A stretch of 64,000 bases of DNA from Bin5 sp965221145 (GCA_965221145.1 OZ244877.1:4340001-4404000); one strand, 5' to 3'; counted from the first letter of the stretch, positions 17,113 to 25,565 are shown. The notes: generated by a model not told the origin, from the sequence alone. Program-made: numbers and translations.

Positions 17113-17226
17113 TATGGCGTGCTCAACATACACACCGTCAGACCGATTGAGCGTGAGGCCGTGGCCCGCGCAGCCCAGGAAAGCGGGACCATTGGCACGC
17201 TCGAGGAGCATACGGTCATTGGGGGC
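17113..17226 (+). pseudogene. transketolase C-terminal remnant
   Basis: A frame different from the BNR gene reads YGVLNIHTVRPIEREAVARA, then AQESGTIGTLEEHTVIGG. This matches the C-terminal domain of transketolases (VxxIxTIKPxD ... ETGxIVTVEEHSVIGG). Neither the rest of the domain nor the active-site half is present. It overlaps the end of the BNR gene. Confidence 0.65.
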
Positions 17227-17239
17227 AACCATATAACCC

Positions 17240-17707
17240 TTATTGATCGTTGGTGTTCGAGGCTTCGTCGGCGCGCCACGCATCGCTGATCAGTCGAAAG
17301 ATGTCGGTCTCCGTCACAATGCCGATGGGCAGGAGTTGCTCGCCGCGGGGGCCGGCCGACTGAACCACGGGCATGCCGCTGATCTTGATCTCCATAAACT
17401 TCTCCACCAACTGACCGATGGATGCCTCCGGCCCGATTGTAATCACCTCGGCGGTCATCACATCGCGCACAGCCAGCCACTCCTCATCAAAGCCCGGATC
17501 GTAGGGACTGACCACTCGTTCGGCGGTCGCCGCTTCCAGAACGTCGGCGTCTGTGACGATCCCGCAGATGTAACCGTGGTGATCGATCACGATGATGCGC
17601 CGCACCCTGTTCTCTTCCATCAGCCCGGCGGCATCCACGGCCAGCGCGTCCGGTTCAATCGTGATCACGGGGGCGCTCATAATCTCGCTTACCAATCTGC
17701 GGTGCAT
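17240..17707 (-). CDS. CBS-domain protein
   Basis: The 155-residue protein consists of two CBS motifs: IMSAPVITIEPDALAVDAAG with VDHHGYICGIVTDADVL-type ending, and VMTAEVITIGPEASIGQLVE with LLPIGIVTETDIFRLI. CBS pairs bind adenosine nucleotides and usually act as energy sensors or regulators. There is no attached enzyme domain. A second two-CBS gene lies 48 bases upstream on the same strand, suggesting an operon whose products may form a heteromeric Bateman module. The region 15 residues longer between the two motifs (VVSPYDPGFDEEW) is typical of acetoin-utilisation-like CBS proteins. Confidence 0.9.
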   Translation of the reverse strand: MHRRLVSEIMSAPVITIEPDALAVDAAGLMEENRVRRIIVIDHHGYICGIVTDADVLEAATAERVVSPYDPGFDEEWLAVRDVMTAEVITIGPEASIGQLVEKFMEIKISGMPVVQSAGPRGEQLLPIGIVTETDIFRLISDAWRADEASNTNDQ

Positions 17708-17754
17708 TGATGGCTCCAGACAGCAGTGGTCAGCGCCGCAAGCGGCTGGCCACG

Positions 17755-18192
17755 CTAGGAAGACTGCTCGACGACGAAGCGCAAAACATCCGTGGTGGTG
17801 AAGATGCCGACGACTTTACGCTCGACAACCACGGGCAGCCCGCCAATTCTGTAGTCCAGCATCAGGCGACAGGCGATGTGAATCGAACTGTCCGGCGCAA
17901 CGGTTACCGGATCGGTGGTCATGGCGTCGCTGACGGGCAGCTTGGCCCAGAAGTAGTTGATCTCGAACAGGCTCAGCGTTGTAACACTGGACGGGGCAGC
18001 CTGGCGCAGATCACCGAGACTGACGATGCCGATCAGATGACCGTCCTCATCCACGACAGGCAGACGGCGACAATGATGCTCGGCCATGAGGTCTCGGGCA
18101 TCCGCCAGCGAATCCTCCCTGTGGCAGGTATGTGGATTGGGCGTCATCCAGTGCTTCATCTGGCTGCGGTCGGACCCCATCAACGCCTCCAT
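17755..18192 (-). CDS. CBS-domain protein
   Basis: The protein has 145 residues and two CBS repeats (WMTPNPHTCHREDSLADARD with LIGIVSLGDL, and AMTTDPVTVAPDSSIHIACR with VVGIFTTTDVLRFV). It is followed by another CBS protein gene on the same strand. Between them lies a short AGTGG-type repeat (near 17720-17745). A ligand-sensing role is inferred from the family; the regulated target is unknown. Confidence 0.9.
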   Translation of the reverse strand: MEALMGSDRSQMKHWMTPNPHTCHREDSLADARDLMAEHHCRRLPVVDEDGHLIGIVSLGDLRQAAPSSVTTLSLFEINYFWAKLPVSDAMTTDPVTVAPDSSIHIACRLMLDYRIGGLPVVVERKVVGIFTTTDVLRFVVEQSS

Positions 18193-18259
18193 TTGAAGAT
18201 TTTTCGTGAGTGGACATGACGAGTGCGAAGCGCTGGCGCACGAAAAACATCTTCAAAGC

Positions 18260-18295
18260 CAGTGGTCAGTGGCCCAGAGGCGCCCCGACACGAGC
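18260..18295 (+). repeat. dispersed repeat at the 3' end of tsaE
   Basis: The sequence cagtggtcagtggcccagag followed by gcgccccgacacgag nearly equals the in-gene copy at 11961-11996. On the minus strand it supplies the last residues (ARVGAPLGH) and the TGA stop of tsaE. Confidence 0.65.
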
Positions 18296-18925
18296 CTCTG
18301 CGGTTCGCAGCGCGGCCAGCAAGGCCGCGCTGTGTAGGCCGGTGGCGCAAAAGCTCAACATCCGCTCAGAATCGCGGTCGCCGGTTACTTCACGGGCCAC
18401 TTGCGTTTGTCGGTCTGCGCGGCTGCCGAAACGGATCATCAGGCGGTCATCCGGCAGCAGATCGACGAGGCGGTCAGCCCATTCGATGACAACGACATGG
18501 GGCGTCGACTCCTCTTCGACGGCATCAAAAAGCTCATCCATGCCCAGCCCGTATACCTGATTCGCGAGGGACTCGTCTCGCCCTGCTCGGCCCGCGGCGG
18601 GTTCGGCCACCAGCCGGTAGCTGTCCACATGGAACAGGCGCACGTCTTCTGTCGGGGTTGTGTATTCGTTAATCAAGGTGAATGTAGGGCTGGTGATGCG
18701 CGCCTGCACGCCTAATCCCCGGGCCAGACCCTGCGTAAATGTCGTCTTGCCAGCACCCAGTTCGCCCATCAGTCCGATCACAACAGACTGCGCGGAGTGG
18801 GAAGTTTTCTCTCTCTTCCCGATGATCGACTGACCCAGCAGTGCGCCGATCTCTTGCGTTTCCAGCGGAGACGAGGATATTATTTGATCAATAGATGACC
18901 CCGAAAGGCAGGTCTCTGACGTCAT
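18266..18925 (-). CDS. tsaE: tRNA threonylcarbamoyladenosine biosynthesis ATPase TsaE
   Basis: TsaE assists TsaB/TsaD in making t6A37 of ANN-decoding tRNAs. GLMGELGAGKTTFTQGLARG is the Walker A segment, followed by SPTFTLINEY, HVDSYRL and VVVIEWADRL, all classical TsaE signatures. I favour ATG 18925 as the start (the helix ETQEIGALLGQSI follows); GTG 18961 is an alternative. The native protein probably ends near ALLAALR; the final dozen residues and the stop come from a dispersed repeat. An 18-residue loop (ATEPAAGRAGRDESLAN-like region, PAAGRAGRDESL) may also be an insertion. The gene is divergent from the SpoIID-type gene. Confidence 0.9.
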   Translation of the reverse strand: MTSETCLSGSSIDQIISSSPLETQEIGALLGQSIIGKREKTSHSAQSVVIGLMGELGAGKTTFTQGLARGLGVQARITSPTFTLINEYTTPTEDVRLFHVDSYRLVAEPAAGRAGRDESLANQVYGLGMDELFDAVEEESTPHVVVIEWADRLVDLLPDDRLMIRFGSRADRQTQVAREVTGDRDSERMLSFCATGLHSAALLAALRTAEARVGAPLGH

Positions 18926-19020
18926 TTCTTGATCAAACAGGATGCTGAAATCGTCATTCACCCAAGTGGTCTCGACAGTTGAGGGTAGTAAGCATTGCCA
19001 CCGGTCCCCTTTTGCTCGCG

Positions 19021-19050
19021 ATTGTACCCCCCATATTGCCGCAAAGCCAA
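19021..19050 (-). promoter_or_regulatory. promoter candidate for tsaE
   Basis: On the minus strand TTGGCT and TACAAT are separated by 18 bases, about 95 bases before the proposed tsaE start. Confidence 0.4.
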
Positions 19051-19071
19051 ATACATATTTTGTCGCATTCC

Positions 19072-19080
19072 TGTTACAAT
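19072..19080 (+). promoter_or_regulatory. extended -10 promoter for the SpoIID-domain gene
   Basis: TGT followed by TACAAT forms an extended -10 element about 75 bases before the start; no good -35 is visible. It lies back to back with the tsaE promoter candidate. Confidence 0.4.
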
Positions 19081-19155
19081 AGTGATTCATGATTCGTGGA
19101 TAGTACACACCACCGGCCACGAACCACCAACGACTAACCACTGGCCATTGCAGCT

Positions 19156-21891
19156 ATGCTGTCAGGATTTTCCATACGCCGCCTCCTTTTCGTTGGCCTC
19201 CTCATAGCGTTGTTTGGTGTATGCCTCTACGTTGTCGGCGCACGGGTGGCGCCGTCTCTGATGCCTGCCACACAGGACGATGATGACGAACTACCGGTCG
19301 ATATACAGATCACCGGCCCGCCCAGTTTCCAGACATTGACCCTGGACGGGGAGGTTGTGCTGGAACGCGCCGGCTCCCATTTCGGCAAGCCCCGCATCAG
19401 CCCCGACGGCACTCTCATGGCGATAACGGTTGTGCCAGCGGGCACGGAGACGATCGGCCTGGCTGAAATCTATGTGATCGAGCGCGCCACCGGGCGTGTG
19501 CGCGAGCGCATACCCGGCCACAACCCGCGCTGGCAGACGGGCCGCAGCAACCGACTCCGCTTCGATCAACTCGAAGCCAACAGAATTCGCCCCGCGATTT
19601 ACGACACGACCAACCGATCGATCATACAGGAAGATGTCCTGCTGCCAGACGACAATCCAGCCGAAACAGAGGCGGCGGAGGTCACCGCGGTGACCTACCC
19701 GGCCACGATTCGCGTGGCCCACCACCCGGAGAACAACTGCCGCAACGTTCCCGACTGGCAGGTGGACGTAATTCCTTTCGAAGAGTATGTGGCCCGCTCC
19801 GTCCCCGCGGAAATCCCCATCTCCTGGCCGCCGGAAGCGTTGGCGGCCCAAGCTGTCGCCACCCGCACCTATGCCTGGTATCAGATCTTGCGCAAGCGGC
19901 GCTATTATGACGTGACCGACTGGGCCAATTTCCAGATGATGTGCAACGGGCGCTACGCATCAACAGACGCAGCGGTCAGCAAGACGACAGGGCAATACCT
20001 GGCATACAACAAGGACAGCACCGACGCGCCGATTATTGCCATGTACAGCGCCAAGAACAGCCATCCGACGCTCACCAACCCGGCCGCGGCCTATCTGCAA
20101 GCTGTGCCGGACGAGACCGGCCTCGGTGAAGTTCGCTGGGGCCACGGCTACGGCCTCAGCCAGTGGGGCGCAGTCCGGCGGGCCAAGGTCGGCCAGACCT
20201 ATCGCCAGATTCTCGGCCACTACTACACAGATGTCACATTGCAGAATGCCCAACAGCCGAGTCAAGCCATCGGCGGATTTGTCGGCCTACCCCTGAGTGG
20301 CTATCTGCCGGCCGGCGGTCTGCGCTGGGGCGCTCTTGTGCCGAGTAGCCCGCTGTCGGGCACAGTCAACCTTGACCCCGGCCCAGACTCCCTGCCCATC
20401 CGCGGCGTCTGGCTGCGTAGCCCCGATCTCACAAGTGGCGGCGTTCTCACCTCCACCCTCACCATCGACAACAGCCTGCAAGAGACTGTATCCCTAAAAA
20501 TCGACTGGGATCCACCTGATGCACCGACCTTCAACGCGCCGTCGGTCGTGGAGGTGCAGAGGGCAAAGCTCTCCATCGCCACACCGGAACAGGACGCGCG
20601 CATCGGCCTCAGCAGCAATTGGATCTGGCAGGGGGAAAACCTCTACCGCACAACCGGAGAAAACGTCGATGATGTCGAGGCCGATGGCAATCGCACCAAG
20701 GAAGCGAGAGCCGATGACCACGGGCCTGGTTGGTGGTACGGCCCCTACACAAAAGACATCCCCCACAATGCCACCTACCGCGCGCTCTTTCGGCTGCGCA
20801 TGGGCGAGCCGCCCGCAACAGACGATTCCGACAACGCTTTGCCGGACCAGCCCATCGCCCAGTTGGACGTGACCGACCGCGGCGGGACGTTGCGTCTGGG
20901 CCTGCGCGACATCTGGGCGAGTGATTTCACAGCCGCAGGCCAATACGTCGACATCCCGGTCGATTTTCATCTGTTCGAGCCGACCGAGGGGCTGGAGTTC
21001 CGGATAAAGTGGCACGGGGAGGTAGACCTGGCCCTGGATCGGATACAGCTGTGGCAGCTACAGAACATATCCAGTGGCCGCATAGATTGGCCCCTCCCCC
21101 ACAGCGGCATATCGACAGTGTCCGCCATCGCATTCGATTCCGCCCGAAACGCCAGCCCGGTCGTCACCCGACAGATCGAATACGGTAGCGAACAGCCGCC
21201 GGAGTTCGGCGAAATAGAGAACCTGCACGGCTGGTGGACGAGGGTGCCCGTCCTGATTTCAGTCCCGATACAGGACTATAATAGCGGGCTGGACAGCAAC
21301 AGCGGCCGCCTGCTTCTGAACGACCAGCCGCAGACGGCCCATTTCAGCCTGCCCAACGATCCCCTGGCCGCCCAAAAGCTCTCCGCCGCGCTGACCGACA
21401 TCGCTGACGGCAGCTACCAGGTGCGTTTTCTGGCCAAGGATCAAGCCGGATTACAGGGGGAGAGCGAATCCGGCCTGCTGCGCGTTGACCGGACGCCGCC
21501 CACTGTGCGGGCCGAGGCAATGCAGGTGGCATCCGAGACGCCGACCGACACGGACGATGACGACGAGAGCGACGACACCTCGCCCGATGAACAGAGTCCT
21601 ACGTCCACTCCCACACCCACACCTGCCACGCGTGCGCTGTTCAGGGGGCCTGTCAATGTCGTCATTGAAGCCGAGGACGCAACCAGCGGCGTGTGGGGTA
21701 TCGCCTATGTCCTCAACGACGGCCCCGTCGTCCTGTACAGTGAGCCGATCCATATCTCCGAGGACGGCATTCACAATATTCGTTACTGGGCAAAGGACAA
21801 CGCCGGGAACTATACAAGTAGCCACCGGCTGAGGATTTGGGTGCGGAACCGCGGGTCAGCCACGCCCAGTCCCTCAGAGGAGGGGAATTAA
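19156..21891 (+). CDS. secreted SpoIID/LytB-domain protein
   Basis: The 911-residue product begins with a basic N-terminus and a hydrophobic segment (LLFVGLLIALFGVCLYVV), a signal anchor. Residues around 210-360 form a SpoIID domain: VIPFEEYVARSVPAEIPISW, EALAAQAVATRTYAWY and GHGYGLSQWGA. SpoIID-type enzymes are lytic transglycosylases acting on denuded peptidoglycan; outside spore formers the domain occurs in cell-wall remodelling proteins. The long C-terminal part holds beta-sandwich-like segments (including VDRTPPTVRAEA) and an acidic, Thr/Pro-rich linker (TPTPTPATRA) before a final Ig-like module. The ATG is preceded by AGTGG-type repeats rather than a clear Shine-Dalgarno. Confidence 0.85.
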   Translation: MLSGFSIRRLLFVGLLIALFGVCLYVVGARVAPSLMPATQDDDDELPVDIQITGPPSFQTLTLDGEVVLERAGSHFGKPRISPDGTLMAITVVPAGTETIGLAEIYVIERATGRVRERIPGHNPRWQTGRSNRLRFDQLEANRIRPAIYDTTNRSIIQEDVLLPDDNPAETEAAEVTAVTYPATIRVAHHPENNCRNVPDWQVDVIPFEEYVARSVPAEIPISWPPEALAAQAVATRTYAWYQILRKRRYYDVTDWANFQMMCNGRYASTDAAVSKTTGQYLAYNKDSTDAPIIAMYSAKNSHPTLTNPAAAYLQAVPDETGLGEVRWGHGYGLSQWGAVRRAKVGQTYRQILGHYYTDVTLQNAQQPSQAIGGFVGLPLSGYLPAGGLRWGALVPSSPLSGTVNLDPGPDSLPIRGVWLRSPDLTSGGVLTSTLTIDNSLQETVSLKIDWDPPDAPTFNAPSVVEVQRAKLSIATPEQDARIGLSSNWIWQGENLYRTTGENVDDVEADGNRTKEARADDHGPGWWYGPYTKDIPHNATYRALFRLRMGEPPATDDSDNALPDQPIAQLDVTDRGGTLRLGLRDIWASDFTAAGQYVDIPVDFHLFEPTEGLEFRIKWHGEVDLALDRIQLWQLQNISSGRIDWPLPHSGISTVSAIAFDSARNASPVVTRQIEYGSEQPPEFGEIENLHGWWTRVPVLISVPIQDYNSGLDSNSGRLLLNDQPQTAHFSLPNDPLAAQKLSAALTDIADGSYQVRFLAKDQAGLQGESESGLLRVDRTPPTVRAEAMQVASETPTDTDDDDESDDTSPDEQSPTSTPTPTPATRALFRGPVNVVIEAEDATSGVWGIAYVLNDGPVVLYSEPIHISEDGIHNIRYWAKDNAGNYTSSHRLRIWVRNRGSATPSPSEEGN

Positions 21892-21923
21892 TGTGCGTTC
21901 ACATTGAGAACCCGCTTTTTTCT

Positions 21924-21990
21924 GAATTGCGTATTGCGTATTCCGTATCGCGTAAGGGCAGGCGAGACGGCCACGTTTCAATTGCGTAAT
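21924..21990 (+). repeat. GCGTATT heptamer-type repeat array
   Basis: Degenerate tandem units such as gcgtattgcgtattccgta occur between convergent genes. The same family recurs at 25480-25505, 42530-42565, 5865-5890 and 7484-7503. Confidence 0.65.
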
Positions 21991-22030
21991 CCGTGAAAAA
22001 AGTCTCGGTTTCAAACGGGATTCACATTAA

Positions 22031-24589
22031 CTACGAATCGCTGGCTACGATCCACTGCAAGAGTTGATCACCATGCTCTTTGACCAGAGCGGTCGCCCGT
22101 TCCGGGTCGCCGGCCTCGGCCCGAATCTCGAATAAGGGCCGCTCCGGGTTGGGGCCGATGTGAACCCACTCCTCGACGCCGAGATCGATCTTCAGGCCAT
22201 CGATATTGATGGCGCTCTCCCCCTGGTAACTCTGATTCAGCAGGCGCATCACCGTCCCTTTGGCCTCCCACGGGCAATCGACCCGATGGTGCGCCATAAA
22301 GAAGACCGGCAGATCGGCGACGATTTCACTGACCGCGGCCTGACGAAGGCCAAGATATTCGAGCAAGCGCACGGTCGCAAGCAATCCGTCAGAAACCGGC
22401 TGCAAATCCGGGAAGATGAAATGGCCTGCGCCATCGGTGGCGAAGAGCAGATCATCGGTCGCGGCGCGCATCAGATCACGCAGGTCGTTCTGGGTGAAGA
22501 CAACCTGCCCGCCATACCGCTTCACCACCGCCTCAAACGCGCGCGGCAGAACGGCGGGCAGCGCGACTTTTGCGCCGGGATTGGCATACATGGCCAGTTC
22601 CAACAACAGCAGCGCAGCAGTCAGATCATCCAGCACAGCGCCTCTCTCATCAATGAGGAAAACTCTCTCGCCGCCAACATCGAGCTTGACGCCGACGCCG
22701 GCATCGAGCACGCTCATTATCTTGGCCATGTGCTGGAGTTGATGACGGAATTGATCGCGCAGGGCGCCCATTTTAGGCCCATTCAATGGCAGATAATCGA
22801 CATCAAGACGGTTGAGAATTGTCGACAGGGTATCGCCGCCGAGGCCGTGGGACGTATCGACAACAATCTGGGGGTGCATCTGGGGAGCGGCTGCGCGGAT
22901 GCGGTCACGGTCAACGCAGGCGAGAAAGCTCTCGACATAGTGTTCCGTGGGGTCGGTGGGATAGTCGATTCGTCCGACTTCGTCGAGGAAGGCGCGGCGG
23001 AAGTCTTCGCGGGAGAAGCTGCGTTCGACGGAGCGCTCGGTGGCCCGGCTCTGGTCGAGGCCCTGGCTGTTCATAAAGCGGATGTCAACGACGCGCGGGT
23101 CGAGGGGGCTGAGGCTGATGTGGACGCCGGCGGCGGCAGAGGGGTGAGTGCGGACAAAATGACGGGCGACGGGCACGGGCACTTCGCCCAGGTCCCAAAC
23201 GTCGACGCCGGCGCTGGAGAGTCCGCTCATGAGGGCGCGTATGAGCATACGGGAACTGCGGTGCGCGTCCCGATTGATGGCGACGTAGCTGCCGTGCGGG
23301 AGATTTGCGCCGAGGCTGCTGCCGAGCTTTGCGGCGAATTCGGGGGTGAAGTCGACGTTGACGACGCCGCTGACGCCGGATCTGCCGAAGAGGGAGCGGC
23401 GGCCGCGGCTGCCCCAAATGATGCTTTCCCGTACAACCGCCCCCGCCTCGATTCTCTTATTCGGCCACAGTTTGACGTCCGGATGCACAACGCAGTTCTC
23501 GTCGAGCACACAGTTGTCGCCGATGACGACGTCCTCATAGGCGATGGTGCCGCTCTTGAGGCTGCACTGGCGGCAGACGATTGCGCCCAATAGTTCACAG
23601 GTTTCGCCGATGTATGTGTTGCGCCAGACAACACAATGCTCCAAGCGGCTATACCGGTCCACAACGGTGTAGTCACGCACGACGCAGGGGCCTTGAATCG
23701 TCACGCCCTCCTTGATTTTGACGGCGTTGCCAAGATAGACGGGGCCATCTATGCGTGCGTCGGCCGCAATCTCCACATCCGCGCCCAAAATCAGATCGCC
23801 GCGCCCGGCAGGCGAGACAGGGCCAGAGAGCGCCCCGCTCCCAGGAAGGTAGGCCGTCTCCCCGAGCGGCTGGGGCAGCCAGACTTTGCCGCTGATCAGG
23901 TCGGCGCTCGCCCGCATATACTCCCCGATTGTGCCCACATCACACCAATAGCCTTCGGCGACATAAGCATGAAGTGGCTTGCTCTGTCGCAGAAGATCAG
24001 GGAAAAGATCGGTGGAAAAATCATAGGGAACGCCGTCGGGGATGTGGTCGAGAACGGCGGGGTCGAGGACGTAGATGCCGGTATTGACCCTGTCGGAGCG
24101 GATGGTGCCCCAGTCGGGTTTTTCAAGGAATTGGGTGATGCGGCCGCTTTGGTCACTGACGACTGCGCCGTATTCGAGGGGGTTGGGAACGGAATAGACG
24201 GTGAGTGTGGCGAGTGCGCCGCTCCGGTGATGGTGTTCGACGGCCGCCTGCAGATTGAAATCGGTCAACGCGTCGCCGCTGATGACGAGAAAGGTGTCGT
24301 TGAGATGGGCGGCGGCGTTCTTGACACTGCCGGCGGTGCCGAGGGGCATCTCTTCGACGACGTATGTGATATCGAGGCCGAGGCTGCTGCCGTCGCCGTA
24401 GAAATCCTGGATCACGGAAGGCATATACTGGAGGGTAATGACGACCTCGGTAATGCCGTGATATTTGAGCAGGTCGAGAATGTGGCCCAGGACGGGTTTG
24501 TCGACAAGGGGAACCATGGGCTTGGGACGCCCAATCGTGAGGGGACGCAGCCGGGAGCCTTCACCGCCGGCCATGACTACGGCTTTCAT
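22031..24589 (-). CDS. mannose-1-phosphate guanylyltransferase / phosphomannomutase-like fusion
   Basis: The protein has 852 residues. The N-terminal nucleotidyltransferase (MKAVVMAGGEGSRLRPLTIG, GDALTDF, then CDVGTIGEYMRA) makes a sugar-nucleotide, probably GDP-mannose. Left-handed beta-helix repeats (residues ~250-375, e.g. VTIQGPCVVRDYTVV) follow. The C-terminal ~470 residues resemble alpha-D-phosphohexomutase domains (VDTSHGLGGDTLSTILNRLD). However, the phosphoserine loop expected as TASHNP reads GVHISLSPLDP, so mutase activity is doubtful. A GC-rich repeat (23806-23850) encodes PGSGALSGPVSPAGRG in the hinge before the beta-helix. The ATG follows an AGTGG-type repeat without a Shine-Dalgarno. 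Confidence 0.88.
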   Translation of the reverse strand: MKAVVMAGGEGSRLRPLTIGRPKPMVPLVDKPVLGHILDLLKYHGITEVVITLQYMPSVIQDFYGDGSSLGLDITYVVEEMPLGTAGSVKNAAAHLNDTFLVISGDALTDFNLQAAVEHHHRSGALATLTVYSVPNPLEYGAVVSDQSGRITQFLEKPDWGTIRSDRVNTGIYVLDPAVLDHIPDGVPYDFSTDLFPDLLRQSKPLHAYVAEGYWCDVGTIGEYMRASADLISGKVWLPQPLGETAYLPGSGALSGPVSPAGRGDLILGADVEIAADARIDGPVYLGNAVKIKEGVTIQGPCVVRDYTVVDRYSRLEHCVVWRNTYIGETCELLGAIVCRQCSLKSGTIAYEDVVIGDNCVLDENCVVHPDVKLWPNKRIEAGAVVRESIIWGSRGRRSLFGRSGVSGVVNVDFTPEFAAKLGSSLGANLPHGSYVAINRDAHRSSRMLIRALMSGLSSAGVDVWDLGEVPVPVARHFVRTHPSAAAGVHISLSPLDPRVVDIRFMNSQGLDQSRATERSVERSFSREDFRRAFLDEVGRIDYPTDPTEHYVESFLACVDRDRIRAAAPQMHPQIVVDTSHGLGGDTLSTILNRLDVDYLPLNGPKMGALRDQFRHQLQHMAKIMSVLDAGVGVKLDVGGERVFLIDERGAVLDDLTAALLLLELAMYANPGAKVALPAVLPRAFEAVVKRYGGQVVFTQNDLRDLMRAATDDLLFATDGAGHFIFPDLQPVSDGLLATVRLLEYLGLRQAAVSEIVADLPVFFMAHHRVDCPWEAKGTVMRLLNQSYQGESAINIDGLKIDLGVEEWVHIGPNPERPLFEIRAEAGDPERATALVKEHGDQLLQWIVASDS
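23806..23850 (+). repeat. GC-rich dispersed repeat inside the guanylyltransferase gene
   Basis: The core gcaggcgagacagggccaga followed by gagcgccccgctcccagga matches the copies at 7709 and 14020. It lies on the strand opposite to the gene and translates in frame as a Gly/Pro/Ser-rich linker. Confidence 0.7.
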
Positions 24590-24590
24590 A

Positions 24591-24656
24591 ATCAGTGGTT
24601 AGTGGTCAGTGGTCAGTGTCCAGTGGCGTGTACTATCCACCATTCACGAACCATTG
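24591..24656 (+). repeat. AGTGGTY heptamer-type repeat array
   Basis: cagtggttagtggtcagtgg continues with tcagtgtccagtggcgtg and then actatccaccattcacg. This is directly upstream of the guanylyltransferase start. The same family fills many spacers in the window. Confidence 0.7.
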
Positions 24657-24659
24657 CGG

Positions 24660-25475
24660 TTAAATGGGCGGCCAGGGATAGTTGCGCTGGCGAGACAGAG
24701 GCAACGGATACTGACCATCAGTCAGCAGATCGACAATGCGACGACAAAGGGCTTCCTGTTCGGGGGAGTTGAGAAGCAGATTCAGGGTACTCTGCAACGG
24801 GTCGGCGCTGATGAGACGCTGCAACAGTTCCAGGTCGGCGAGCAGCTGTTCCTCGATCGGTTCACCGGCGAACTCCCAGATCACGGTGCGCAGCTTGTAT
24901 TGATGATGGAAGCAGATGCCGTGGTCAATGGCCCACATACGCTCATCATAGCCATACAGACAGTGACCGGCCTTGCGGTCGGCGTTGTTGATGAGATAGT
25001 CGAAGAGCGCAAGGCGGCGCAAGGCGGGGGCATAGCGGGCATCTTCGCGCATATTGAAGTAATGGATGTTCGGATCACATTCGATGAAAAACTGGATGCT
25101 GCCCGGCCCGCGCGGCCCGTCACGCAGGACGGTGGGCGGCACGACGCCCCAGCCGAGGGCCTCGCTGACGAGAAAGGCGGCGGTCTCGCGCTGGCAGAGG
25201 GTGCCGACGGGGAAATCCCAGAGGGGATTTTCGCCGCGGCGTGGTTTGTAGACGGCGGGGATCTCCTGCTGCCGGTGATGAACCATTGCGAGGAAGGTGT
25301 AGTTGGAGCTGTATGGCAGCAGTCCCTTCTCTTCGACTTCACCTTCTATGAGCGCGCGTACTATCTCGTGGTCGGTCGACGCAGCCGACAGACCGGCGCG
25401 CTCGTTCTGATTCACGACGCCGTCGTCGTCTGAAGCCCGCTCCTGTGATTCGACCGCCATATCATGGTGTGTCAT
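24660..25475 (-). CDS. SCO1664 family protein (PI3/4-kinase-like fold)
   Basis: The protein has 271 residues. PAVYKPRRGENPLWDFPVGT, RRLALFDYLINNADRKAGH and WAIDHGICFHHQYKLRTVIW are hallmark motifs of the SCO1664 family, distantly related to phosphatidylinositol 3/4-kinases: Lys in YKP, NNADRK as the catalytic loop and IDHG as the metal loop. Phosphotransferase activity is inferred. The DUF3090 and histidine phosphatase genes follow upstream on the same strand, the conserved trio known from Actinobacteria and Chloroflexota. The N-terminal 35 residues are polar and poorly conserved, so the true start may be the second methionine. Confidence 0.88.
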   Translation of the reverse strand: MTHHDMAVESQERASDDDGVVNQNERAGLSAASTDHEIVRALIEGEVEEKGLLPYSSNYTFLAMVHHRQQEIPAVYKPRRGENPLWDFPVGTLCQRETAAFLVSEALGWGVVPPTVLRDGPRGPGSIQFFIECDPNIHYFNMREDARYAPALRRLALFDYLINNADRKAGHCLYGYDERMWAIDHGICFHHQYKLRTVIWEFAGEPIEEQLLADLELLQRLISADPLQSTLNLLLNSPEQEALCRRIVDLLTDGQYPLPLSRQRNYPWPPI

Positions 25476-25565
25476 TTCGTAATGGGTAATGCGTATTGCG
25501 TAGGGGCAAGCTCGATGGGTCGTTCAGAAGCCGAGCATTGAGGCGCGATATTGGCTGCTGAGAAT

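Larger units (their letters stand above)
15615..17150 (+). pseudogene. BNR/YCF48-like repeat protein, split by a MITE and probably 5'-truncated
   Basis: The first part (TTG 15615 to 16409) has repeats such as FTPQGSLLLGTAEGIFR, GSSLYAGLADGLYQSADDG and IWLSSDTGVVTSVDAGASW, typical of BNR/sortilin-type beta-propeller blades. It stops inside MITE copy 2. Excising the MITE and one TAA restores AVTKKAVWAGSHDS in frame and continues to 17150 (LWRSEDDGLSWSNWFSRPS, VDLYRSTAGTW). There is no signal peptide or ribosome-binding site at the left end, and a minus-strand gene fragment abuts it, so the 5' end is probably lost. A second repeat element lies inside (15773-15965) but keeps the frame. Confidence 0.75.

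Noticed and set aside
22160..23593. 477-residue plus-strand frame
   Set aside because: Shadow of the guanylyltransferase fusion; composition is biased and no motif is recognisable.
24591..24656. CRISPR array
   Set aside because: Units are 7 bases with no unique spacers and no cas genes; these are heptamer-type repeats.
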